Positions 39,650-50,883 of a DNA stretch of 64,000 nt are shown one piece after another. The notes under the pieces were generated by a model. The model had not been told where the DNA came from and searched no databases. It worked only from the letters and a program-made list of their open reading frames with translations. Position 1 is the stretch's first letter; every line of letters begins with the position of its first letter. A program made the position numbers and the translations under genes. The DNA comes from Hybos culiciformis (Eukaryota > Arthropoda > Insecta > Diptera > Hybotidae): NCBI GenBank assembly GCA_964007475.1, contig OZ023273.1:148649308-148713307 (forward strand). Direction: 5' to 3'.

Positions 39650-42527
39650 GTTTAGATAATAAAAATATCGAAAGGCGCAAAATCAATCAATTTTATATAT
39701 AAAACATTTTCTTTTAAAACGTATGAACAAATCTACAATTTTTTCCAAATACCTATGGACATAAAACGAAATACTTAATTCGCAAAAAACCAAAAAAAAA
39801 ATTTAGTTTCTAGAAATAGAATCAATCAATGTATACAAAAATGTTTCTTTAAATTTAATAATTTTTTTTTAACACAAATATTTATGTTAGAATTATACGT
39901 CATATAGGTATTCTTCTACAATTTAGGCATCAAAAAAAAAAAAACTTATTTGTTATTTGAGTTTCGTTAAAGAACTCCCCAGAATAACATATTTTTTGAT
40001 TTGAAGTTGCAATATTGAAACAATTAATATGAAACACCTACAGACAAAAAATTATAATTATACAAAATAAAGGATCAATTTTCAAAATTAGAAAGTGTGT
40101 AGGCTTTAAAAACGAAATCTAAAACATAATAGAAAAAAAATTAATTATTATATGTACAATGTAAAATTAATTTTCTTACTAAATTCGGCGGCAACATATT
40201 TTTTTTTTTTTGTTCTTTAATGAGTAGACATAAGGTTTTTGGTTGAGGTGAAGGTTACTGTGAGGTTGAAAAAAATTTATTTTTTTGATTAATTTTTAGT
40301 ATCAAAAGTGGTTATGTAAAATAAAATTTTATTTGAAATATTAAAATGAAAGAATTATTTTCTTCAGAATAATATAATTTTATATACTTTTGCTCCTGTG
40401 CGTATCAGATTTTTGCCCCGTGGACCGATCTAATATTAATAAAATTTGAACGCATAATATTATGTAATTCATGTATTTCTCAGAAAATTTTAAATTTTTG
40501 TTCTAAAACAACAAAGTGAGTGTACGAAATTTCTAATTTCACTCTTGTGTTCATATTTTAAGAGTTTGAATCACTAAATTTAAATTCGAAGCAAAATTTG
40601 ATGCAAAATTAACTATTTTTACAAATATTTTTTTTAAAGAATACTATTTTAAAGAGTAAATGGTTGAAGATTTCGACCAACTATAATATCCATCAATTTT
40701 TTTCCCCCTTATTCGTAAAAATAGAGTTAAATGATTTCAGGTAATATTAGATCCAGAGAATATTATTATTTGCTATATTTTTATGCATGATTTTCAGTTT
40801 TCATTAACTCAAACTTATATATAAAAGATAACAATTGCGATAACAGACAAACGAAGGTAAAATGAGAAAAAAAAAATTTTAAATTACACATCGATTTCAT
40901 TTTATTTTATTTTCATTTTGCAGTTTGCAGTTTTAAAGCCTGAATACATATCGCGTTCAAAGATGTAAAATAGAAATTACCAACTATATCGTTGAAATCA
41001 AATCTTTTACTTTCAAAAAATTTAAACTAACTAGAGACGACAAATTTTTAATTACAACTAAATGTTGAAGTGTTATATTGTTTCGTGCGCATTATTTCAC
41101 AGATCATAAAGAATAAGCTTTATAGTTTTATACATACTTTACAAATTATCGCTAAGTAATCATTCCAATTTATTGTACATGAAAGATGGTTTGAGTAATA
41201 TTCAGCATTTAGATTCTTTAGTTCAAATTTTTTGTTTTGAAGAAGGTAAAATAATATCAAGCCAGCAGACAGAAACAACGTAAAAACGGAAGACAGAAAA
41301 ATTTTTATTTTCCAATAACAATAGAGAAAAATATTTTTGTTTTTGGTCGAAAATTACAAAAATTACAAAAAAAAAATACATTACACTTTTTCTTCCCTTT
41401 TTTAACGACTTTTAATATCCTTTTAGGATAAGAAAATAATTTTTGTTGAAAAAAAAAAAAAAAAATGTGTAAAAAAAAGACTATACGAATTTAATGTGGG
41501 TTTCATTTGCACATTTAATGGATTGAAAAGAAAAATGAACAGTTGAATTGACAATTGATTTTAGCGGGAAATGACTAAATGGGTGAAATGATGATGGCAA
41601 AAATGTCGATTCTTGGGGAAGGACCATTAAGGAAAGGATTTTATTCTGTTGTTGTTGATTGCTTTTAGTCTGGTATTTTGTCATCATAAACATTTTTAAC
41701 AAAAATATACATAATATATATTTATTTGTTTTTTTTTTTTTAAGCTGTAAAAAAAATTTTTTACACAGTTTTTATTGTTATTCGTTTTAATGAATTTTCC
41801 CTTTGCCTTTTTATTTTATTTTTTTTTTTTTTGATTTTCCATGGGAGTAAAAACTTGCAATAAAAATAAATTTTTTTTTCTTTTTTTTTTTAAATGGATT
41901 CAAAGAAAATTTTAATAATTATTATCTTTTATTTAAAGAACATTAAATTTTATACATATTATATATATTTATTCAGACCACAAAATTAATAATTTAAAAT
42001 GAATATTAAGCAAAAAGTATTAAAAATAATAATAAGAAAAACTTTATATTTTGCTTGAGTAAATTTTCATGACTTGGGTTTTGTATGATGTCCTCCTCAT
42101 TATCGTATAAAATTTGAAAAAAAAAAAAAAAAATACCACTTGTTTTCTATTTAGTTTTTTTTTTTAATTAATTTTTTAATTAAATAAACAGAATTGAGAA
42201 TCATTTTTTTTAAATAAATGAAATAAAACTAAATTGAACATTAGATAGTTAGTTATGTAGGAATATTTCTGTATAGTCAAGCTATAGGCTGAAAAAATTG
42301 TTCAAAAATCAAAAAAACACATTATAAAAGTTCTGACTCTTAGAAGATTTTTTTTAAAGCAGATAAATTGGTCGAAATTTATGTTATTTTTCTATCTTGT
42401 CTGTATCTGAATTAAGTAAGTATAGTTTTTTATTAAACATATCGAATATCTTGATATTTAAAGTATAAGAATTTTGTTCGTTAGATTTTTGGAATTATAT
42501 TTTTAATCGACTTTTTGATACCTTAAA
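39650..42527. other. Gene-free AT-rich stretch between two hAT remnants
   Basis: No gene is recognised. A slightly less AT-rich patch at 40385-40432 (GCTCCTGTGCGTATCAGATT and CCCCGTGGACCG) and the minus-strand frame 41481-41702 are noted but unassigned. Long A and T runs fill much of 41340-42180. Confidence 0.5.
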
Positions 42528-42617
42528 CAGCGTTTCTTAAACTAGGGGTCGCGATCCCAACTGGGGTCGTTAGATTTTTTCAAGGCGTCGCGAGAAATTC
42601 CCAATTTAAAACAACTT

Positions 42618-42619
<2 letters not shown>

Positions 42620-42684
<65 letters not shown>
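42620..42684. repeat. (TA)n microsatellite
   Basis: This is about 32 uninterrupted TA units inside the hAT element, the longest perfect dinucleotide array in the window. Its length is likely to be polymorphic, and the assembly may be unreliable there. Confidence 0.97.
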
Positions 42685-42687
<3 letters not shown>

Positions 42688-42762
42688 TTAAATTAACAAA
42701 CTTGGCAAGGTTTTTTAATTAATTTTTCAAGGTTTTAGAATTAGATGATTTCTTAAATAACT

Positions 42763-43004
42763 GAAAATTATTGGTTATCAATTAAAAAACAGTATCTATC
42801 TTTGTCTGAAATGGCAGTACAAATTGCTTTGCCATTTTCCACCACATATTTGTGTGAAAATGCATTTCATGCTTACGATATATGAAATCAAAATATCGCT
42901 CTCAATTGCGCAATATTGAAAATGTATTGAGACCAGCGCTTTCGGAAATCGAGCCACAATTAACATTACTTTGCTCTAAAAAGCAAGCGCACCCATCACA
43001 TTAA
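42763..43004 (+). pseudogene. hAT transposase C-terminal dimerisation region, frameshifted remnant
   Basis: Two frames together look like the end of a hAT transposase. The first (42763-42885) reads ENYWLSIKKQYLSLSEMA followed by LPFSTTYLCENAF and ends at a TGA. The second (42888-43004) reads SKYRSQLRNIENVLRPALSE, then CSKKQAHPSH and a TAA stop. The LPFSTTYLCE motif and the terminal KQAHPSH are typical of the hAT C-terminal domain in the ZBED5/Buster-like group, recalled from memory. The frame change between the two blocks, the stop, and the absence of the BED finger and catalytic core show it is dead. It lies inside the 42528-43322 element with the same orientation as that element's decayed gene. 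Confidence 0.85.
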
Positions 43005-44219
43005 AAAATATTTTAATGTTTTATTTAATTTCAATACCAAACAATATAACTAGAAGAGGTTATTAATCTTTATTTTTTATTAATTTTGTTGTAACTAGAA
43101 AACGTTGTTTATTTTATTTTAATTTTTTATTTATTATAATATTTACTATTACTAGAAAATGTAATTAATTTTTTTATTTCCTGAAAATAAAATAGTATTT
43201 GTTATTTAAACGTTTTTTTTTTCTTGAATAACGACTATTTCTCAAAAAATTTAGGTTGTGGGTCGCCAAAATACGTCATTTAAAATTTGGGGTCGCAACA
43301 CAGAAAAGTTTAAGAACTGCTGACCTAAACATATATTCTACTAGTCAAAGTTTTTATTTATTATTATATATCTAAATTATAATTCAACAAGTATTATGTC
43401 AATTAAACTATAGCTTTCGTCAGATAGTAGTAATAACTAGCAGTCAGATGTAAATTCAATTAATATAAATTGTAAAGTGGCTGCTATTTGCAAAAAAAAA
43501 ATATTGAAATTGGTTTTTTACAAAAAATATATCTAAATTGGAAATTTGATAGAGAAAAAATAAAACGAAATATGATAGATAGTACACACATTGAAGTTTG
43601 ATTTAGCATGAAAATATTTGGTAAATATTATTTTATTTTTTCTTACTGTCACATAACAAAAAAAAAAAACTAATAAATCAATAGGAAATCATATTACATC
43701 AAAGTAAAATTAAAATGTGTAATTTTATTTTCAAAACGATTTTTATCTTTAAAAACCGATTTGATAAAAAATATTTATATTATTTTAACATAAAAATCAA
43801 TTTGAATACTTATAGAATAAATTTTCCTTTTTTATTAATTTTAGAAATTTTTATCACGTATTGTCAGGGTTACATTTTCAATTTCGTTTCATTTTTCCCT
43901 TTGAAGTAATTTTATTAAGTCACGTGCTTCTAGGGTGATGGTGATCAAGAAAAGAAAATAGTGATATGTTGTTTAATTTTTTTTTTTTTCTTTTGCTTTC
44001 TTTTTTTTTTTTTTGTGAATATATTATGACGTTATCTTAATATTACATCCGAATCAAACTATTATTATGTATGTACAACATTATGTATATGTCGTATTTC
44101 CTTTTCTTAAAATACCATTAAACTAATTTTTATGTATCATTGAAATATTTTTTGTGAAATATATTTTTAAAGGTTTTGTATTTTCTATATTAAGTTCTCA
44201 TTTAAAGGTTTGTATTGTA

Positions 44220-44345
44220 TTTTGGAATTTCAAAAATATATTGAAAAACAGATAGCAGCCGCAGATATAATTTCTGTATATAACTTGCTAAGAAGTTATC
44301 GAGCTAGCAAAAGACTTTATCAAGATTAGCTACAAGTAATAGCAA
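44220..44345 (+). repeat. Dispersed repeat, copy 3
   Basis: This is a third copy. It reads TGAAAAACAGATAGCAGCCG, then ATATAATTTCTGTATATAAC, TTGCTAAG, TATCGAGCTAGCAAAAGAC, TTAGCTAC and a tail AATAGCAAAAAAAGTAGC. The preceding TTTGGAATT also occurs before copy 2, so the family may extend a little further upstream. No coding frame is maintained. Confidence 0.55.
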
Positions 44346-47300
44346 AAAAAGTAGCGTCATTCAACTGAACAATTTCTGAATCTTATTATACAAAAAATAT
44401 ATTCTTTTTTCCAGCACCAATTTTTGAAAATTGTAGTTTTATTATTTTTTCTATCGAAAAATAAATAACAAAAAATATTTTTTTATATGATATTAGTTTC
44501 GGAATTTTTATGACAAATATTGCTGTAATCATATGAACAGATATTAAAAAGTCGAATTATTAGTTGTAGTTATTTATTCGTTCGTTTCACTAAATTTAAA
44601 TCAATTTTAATAAATTTTTAAGTTTATAATTTTAATTAAAACCAAAATATCAAAAATGAATCACATTTCCATTTATTACGGAATTTAAATATATTTATCA
44701 GGTAATTTTTATGTAAATATTTAATAAAACTCTATATATATGAAAGTTTTTGTATTGCTGTAAATCATAATTATACTTCACAAATTTCTCAGACTCAATC
44801 AATTACTTACAAATTTATAAATTCGGATTGAGATACTTATAAGTTAGGCATATAAGTTTCATAATTATTAACATAAATTTAAAATATATATTTATTTTTT
44901 TTTATTTTTCACGTAAATATAAATATAATTTATTATTTATTTAATCAAATTTAACATTATGTTTTTCCCTCGGTTTTTCCTCACTTCAAATTATTCTACT
45001 CGAAAATTTAAATTAAATAAATTAAAACATAGGGAATGAGTTACTTAGTTTTTCATGCTCAATTTCAAGTAAAAGTTTTTATTTAGATTTTCAAACAACA
45101 TAATTTACAGTATAATATTATATATAATACAATATTATAATAAATGTCATAATAGTGGTGCACACAAAAAAAAATTTAAATCGTTATGTTTTTTAATTTA
45201 AGCATTTTACTTGAGTAAAATAAATAAAATTTCATTGGCTTTCTAAGCAGCTCAACAGCTGAGTTTCAATTGATTTTCAACATTTTTTGTTTTAAATTAT
45301 CAAAATACCTATTTAACTCGTAGATTTTTTTGTACGCAGCTATTCGCTTCAATACTAGAAAACTAATTTTCTTTAATTGAGTAATTTTATAGAGAAAATT
45401 AATACAAACATACTTGTTTTAACAAATATTCACTCATTAAATTAATTTAACACAGTGGTTTTCATAAAAAAGAATATATATTTATATATATCTATAATAT
45501 TTACCTTTCTAATATTTTACACTTTTTTTTTTCAATTTTTTAATTCAAATAGATTTTAACACAGGGATAAAATGTAATAAAGAAAATTGAAGCACATGCT
45601 GTTCTCTTTTTCTATTTTAGCTTTTTATAATCCTTTTGGCAAGGAATTTAATTTTCACAGTATTTTCCACTGTTCAACATGTAGGACCATTTAACACAAA
45701 AAAATAATAAAAAAAAAAAAAACATTTCAGCTTTGGTTTTATTTGTTATTCAAATAAAAATAAAAAGCAAAAAAAAAAGAAAAAAACTTTTCATTAAAAT
45801 GTTTTACAAAATGATTTGTTTAACTTTTCCTTTACGGTTTGTCGCCAAAAGAAGTGAAAATTTTCATAAATTTATATGGTATGTTGAAAAAAAAAACAGT
45901 CAAATATTTTATAAAACAATATTTTTATTACATTAATGAAAATAATAATAAAATTTGTTTTTAGTACATTCTGAAAATTAAAATAACTCGTCTGAATAAA
46001 TTTTAAGGTCTCGAATATATATTATAAAAAAAAAAACAATCGTATATGCTCACAAATTTTTTTTGTATATAACAAGGTTATATTATGTATAATATAGGTA
46101 TAATTGTTGGTAAATTTTTGAAATTATATAACGAAACACATATGACACGATATTAAGTATCCGTACATAAGATTAAATAAAATTGGATCAATTTCAAATT
46201 GTTCAAACTAAGTAGTTCAACTTCAATTTATTGGTTCGGAGAATAACATAGAATTTTTTGTTGATAATTTACAGGTTTGTCAGCGGCCACTGATAAGCTT
46301 AACGTGGTTCACGAATAAAGGAAACTAGCTTCTTTCGTCTCTTTTCTTATATAATTATACGTTTAAAACTGATCTTTGCAAAATCTTAAAATGGTCTAGA
46401 AAAAAATTTTAATGATCTACAACTACAAATCATGTAAACAGACCGATTTTGCTAACTCTAATTTAATTTATTTTTAGACATTGTATTTTTAAATTTAAAT
46501 TTTTATTCATCTCAATATTAATGTCAATTATTTTTCGTTTCAACAAATTAGCATGAATTGATTTTTTTTTTGTACAATTGTCTAATTTTTTATTGAGAAA
46601 TTTTAATGTTTTTCACCTTGCCCTACAATCGAATTTTTTTATGTTTTTTCTCTGTTTATTTTTCTTATAAATTTTTCCCTATTTGAAAGCTATTTAACTC
46701 CATACACAAATGAATGAAAATTGAATAAAAGGGAAAACATGCATATTTAGTAGATTCTATTTTATTTTTTTCTTCTTTTATAAATCTCTTTTAGCAGGAA
46801 AAAAAATAAATAAAAAAGAGATATGGAAAGGTGCGAAAAAATATATTCTGTGTTTCTTTCCTATAAAAATCATTTTGTATTCTTTCAACCAAAATGGCTT
46901 TTTTTTTTTCTTTCATTTTTAGCTAACAACATCGTTATTCAATTCATAACATCAAAATCAGATTTTGATACCCTCGTTTGTTAAAAACCACAAAAATAAG
47001 AGATTTTTTTTTTTGTGTAATATTTATTTTCAATTTCATCTTCATTCAAATCAAAAAAAATATATATATTGTACCTACATAACATGTGTATAACTGATTT
47101 TATGAACACACATTATTATATAAAACATATATATTTATATTATGTAACTGATTCAACCGTTAGTAAATTTTTGGTTAGAGTACTTTGGGTTTGAGTGCCT
47201 GATATAATTAAGAACTTTCTGATCATTTTTGCTTGAACACAAAAATATTACATAAAAAATTATTCTCTTAAATAATTTGCCCTAATAACAAAAATTTTGT

Positions 47301-48048
47301 TAACTTATGAAAATTCGATAATTATGAGAAGAAATTTTAGTTTAAAATTGTATATTTAGATTTGAGTCACCCAGACTTTTTAATTTTAAATTACTTTTAA
47401 ATATGTGTTGTAGAATATTTTTTTCGAAGCTTTTTCAAAATTTTTTCAAACTCAAATAAAAACTATGATATTCACATTTATATAAATTTTCTCATCGATA
47501 AATTAATAAGATTTTCTTCTTGTACATTTAAGCTGTTAATTGTCTTTATCTTATTAAGTATTTATTTACGATCTGCCTTGCTGTTGTGTTTATGTTACAA
47601 AAAAAAGAAACTTCAAACAAAAGAAAAATATAAAATATTTTCTTTCTAAACACATTAATGACAAGAAATATATATTTCCTCATTAACAAATTATAAATGT
47701 CGAATTTTATATACAGAGGAATTGTTATTAGGGAATGTCATGTACCAATTTATTTATTTATTTTTTTTTTTCGTTTTGTAAGAAAAACATTAAAAAACAT
47801 GTTTTTTTTTATGTTTTCCCTCTTTTATGTTATATTTTTTTTTTTATTTTATATTCTTTTTATATTCTCGTACATGAGGAACATTCAGGTGGTTGTCTGT
47901 TTTTGACAAGTGAAGCGCTTTGGTTAAAGGTACTTTTAAAATCACTTATTTTGGTAATTTAATTTTACAGTTTCCAAAGAGCAAAAAAAAAAAAAAATCT
48001 TTACATTATAAAATTGGAAATAAAAAAAAAAAAAAAAACTTTTAAACC

Positions 48049-48099
48049 CTGAAGGATTTTCCATTTTTCTATCAATACAAAAAAATAAAAATGAAGAAA
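48049..48099. repeat. 51-nt hairpin
   Basis: CTGAAGGATTTT at the left pairs with AAAATCCTTCAG at the right. Pairing continues weakly through CATTTTT/AAAAATG around an A-rich loop. The stem is moderately long for this background. It is a possible small fold-back, not evidence of a microRNA by itself. Confidence 0.5.
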
Positions 48100-48599
48100 A
48101 ATCCTTCAGTTCATTTTCACTTTCAACATCGCAAATATAAAAATTCTATATTTAATCATGCTATAATTTTATATTGAATTGGAACTTGAAATTATAAAAA
48201 AAAAATCAAATGTATTGAAATTTTTATGTTCTAAAATTGAATATTATATATTATTTTATGGATATAAAGGATTTTTGTTTTTCTATTTTTAAAATCTTGA
48301 AAGGCCTAAAGAAATAATAGATTATAATTTGTTATGAATGGTATGCGAATTTTAACTTCAGTTTTTTTGTATCCGTGATATTAACATTATAGCAATAAAA
48401 CACTCTCGGTGTCAAGTATATTTTATATTCAGTAGAACATACTTAAATAAATTCATATATAGGTTATGGTACCTATATGGTTTGAAACAATGACAAGTTT
48501 AACCCTTTTTTTTAATCAAAATTAAGTTCAGCGATTATGAGCAGAATATAAATTAAGCAATTTTATCCACATGTAATACTATCTAGTAGTATAATATAA

Positions 48600-49105
48600 T
48601 GCCTTGTTCAGGTTTAGACAATGAACTCTGATCATGATAATCTTACTTTTTGAGATTATCATACTTTTTTTCATGATTTGCTCATACAAGAAAATTGCCA
48701 TCGGAAATCATGATCATCGAAAATCATGAAAAATTTCAGGCATGAGTTTCAGTTTTTTACCATCCATGTTACCCATTTCGACTCATTCCTACTTATTTTT
48801 GACGTATTTTTGTCTTTTACTTTTGACATATTTCCTTTATGTACAAAATGTCAATAAAAATAATAATAATATTTATGTTTTTATTTTGTTTGTTTTCATG
48901 TTGTTTACTTTTTTTGTTTTCGTTGATAATCCTTCCTGTTCACACAGGTTTTCAAAGAATGATTATCTACGCAAATCACGATTAGGATATCATGATTTAG
49001 TCCTTGTCTGAACAATCCTTCCTGTTCACACAGGTTTTCAAAGAATGATTATCTACGCAAATCACGATTAGGATATCATGATTTAGTCTTTGTCTGAACA
49101 AGGCA
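48600..49105. mobile_element. Probable non-autonomous TIR element (506 bp)
   Basis: The left end TGCCTTGTTCAG (48600-48611) is inverted at the right end CTGAACAAGGCA (49094-49105). Behind it are subterminal TCATGAT motifs on both sides. TAA lies just outside both ends and could be a 3-bp target duplication, as in PIF/Harbinger, but this is weak in AT-rich DNA. The left part contains a small hairpin around GATAATCT/AGATTATC. The right part is an 86-bp tandem duplication. The frame 48742-49011 runs across the element and is not considered a gene. Confidence 0.68.
48928..49099. repeat. 86-bp tandem duplication (2 copies)
   Basis: Copies start AATCCTTCCTGTTCACACAG at 48928 and 49014 and differ at one base (TCCTTGTC versus TCTTTGTC). 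Each ends with GTCTGAAC, which is part of the element's TIR, so the duplication appears to have copied the element's right end inward. Confidence 0.95.
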
Positions 49106-49793
49106 TAAGTATATTTAATTGAATTATTTAAAATATTATGGAAGTTATAGAAAAATCAAAAATATGAAACTTTGAATATATTATAAAGAAATACGGAAAC
49201 AAGAATTGTTTTACTCCAATTTTTTTAGAGTGTTTTATTGTCGAAAATTTATTTATTATTATTTTATTTCCAAATTATTTTGCAGAAATAAATGTATGTA
49301 CATAATTGACATTAAGTTCAACAATTTTTATATATTTAATAACTTCCTGTAATAAAAATTATCAAGGAAACATTAAGATATTAATTTCACACTGACCTCT
49401 TCTTTACCACAAAATTATTGCAAAAAATATATTGAATTTTCTTTTTTTACTCTTTTATAGTTTGCAAGGTTATTTCATTATACAAAATTTTTCATGGATA
49501 GCAATTAATAATTTTCTTTTATTTATTGCACGTGAATAATTAAATCAAACATTCTAATTAGAGTTTTTTATTCATAATTTTTATTATAGTTGTCAAATTT
49601 AAAGGTTAGGTTTTCAATTAATGTGACCATTTATAATTAGTAACCAACTTATAGCACGAATACTATTCAAATGTAAAATCATCACGAGTTAAAGGTATAA
49701 GAAGTTGTTAATTATTATACCAAATTTTTGTTGGCTTTTCGGATATGGGATGAGAAAAAATAAATAATACCACAAATAAAATATTTAAACTGA

Positions 49794-49851
49794 ACTAGAA
49801 TATATCGAATATAAACTAGAATATATCGAATATAAACTAGAATATATCGAA
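49794..49851. repeat. 21-bp tandem repeat, nearly three copies
   Basis: The unit ACTAGAATATATCGAATATAA starts at 49794, 49815 and 49836. The last copy is truncated after TCGAA. It is a simple minisatellite in gene-free DNA. Confidence 0.93.
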
Positions 49852-50831
49852 ACAAAAATTAAGAAAGTTATGAAGTTTGATTAAAAGTGGATGAAATATT
49901 AATCAAGATCAATATTTGAATACATATTAGAATGATCAGTTTACTTAAATTGAATAGAATCTCATTTAAAATTATATTAATCAAAGTCACAATAATTTCG
50001 ACATTATTGAATATGTTCTGTTTTATTAAAACATCTGAAAATAATGTAGTTGCAAAGAACTTGAGTTTAAAATATCTAATAATACACTACAGTTCACACA
50101 TTATTAATTTTTATGTGATGTAAAATATACATTTGGACTTTCGAGAGAGCTTCTAATTCTAATAAATTGAATAATTTAAATCTTATTCACTTAATTAATC
50201 TATGTATGTAATATTGTCTTTGTAATTGTAAGGTACCCTTAAAATTGAAAATATTGAATTTATATTAAAATTCAATAATAAAAATCATCTTTAATGTAAT
50301 TTGTGTTATAATAAAATAATTTTTCAACAATAACTACGATATCTGCAATATATAGTTTACACATTTGAATAAATGCTGACATTGTTGAAAAAAAAAAAAC
50401 AAACCAAACACATTATGTCTGTTCTTTTTGATTTCGGGATAACATTAATGATTGAAAGTTTTGCAATTTTGCATTTTTTAAAACAATATTTTCAACATTA
50501 TACTTGTTTGTTGCTTGAAAACAATTCAGATTAAATACATTCTTTGCCCATTTATAATTAAAATATTGAATATAGTAAACTCAAAACGTTAGATGCATAT
50601 AAAATTACATAATTATATACATATATGAGATTTTCTATTTTATACACAAGTGATGTTTTAGTTTTTAGTCATTATTTAAAATATGAATTTTAATTTTTCT
50701 TATAGTTTCTTTTGCGATTAAAACAATTTTTAACTATTGCACTATGTTCAATTATAATACACCTATCGGCTTATCTTAATGATTTTAAAACTCTTCTGTT
50801 GCATGATATTATTCGAAATGTTTCTGTATTT

Positions 50832-50883
50832 GAAATATTGTGTGCGAAATGTGTAGTACATACTGTATAGTACACAATATTTC
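50832..50883. repeat. 52-nt hairpin with 12-bp perfect stem
   Basis: GAAATATTGTGT at the left is exactly inverted as ACACAATATTTC at the right. An alternative pairing uses the internal GCGAAAT with ATTTCGC. There is no expression evidence. Confidence 0.5.

Larger units (their letters stand above)
42528..43322. mobile_element. Decayed, internally deleted hAT transposon (795 bp)
   Basis: The ends form terminal inverted repeats: CAGCGTTTCTTAAACTA on the left and the complement of AGTTTAAGAACTGCTG on the right. The subterminal GGGGTCGC motifs are inverted at both ends (42546-42600 and 43258-43300). Flanks ACCTTAAA (42520-42527) and ACCTAAAC (43323-43330) look like a diverged 8-bp target duplication differing by a one-base indel. 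Inside are a (TA)n microsatellite and a broken hAT transposase C-terminus. The element is far shorter than an autonomous hAT and cannot encode an intact transposase. It is probably an old internal-deletion copy. Confidence 0.85.

Noticed and set aside
41481..41702. 73-codon minus-strand frame with QQQQ and Pro/Ser
   Set aside because: It has a more mixed composition than most, but no recognisable motif, no splice context and a low-complexity neighbourhood, so it was left unannotated.
46262..46340. Less AT-rich patch (TCAGCGGCCACTGATAAGC and following)
   Set aside because: I checked it for tRNA-like or coding content. It has no cloverleaf and no sustained frame, so it was not called.
47697..47962. 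Two overlapping hydrophobic frames resembling membrane segments
   Set aside because: Hydrophobicity comes from T homopolymers, and two frames over the same bases look alike.
48742..49011. 89-codon frame with a hydrophobic middle
   Set aside because: It crosses the interior of the TIR element and the 86-bp duplication and has no homology signal. The hydrophobic stretch follows from T-rich DNA.
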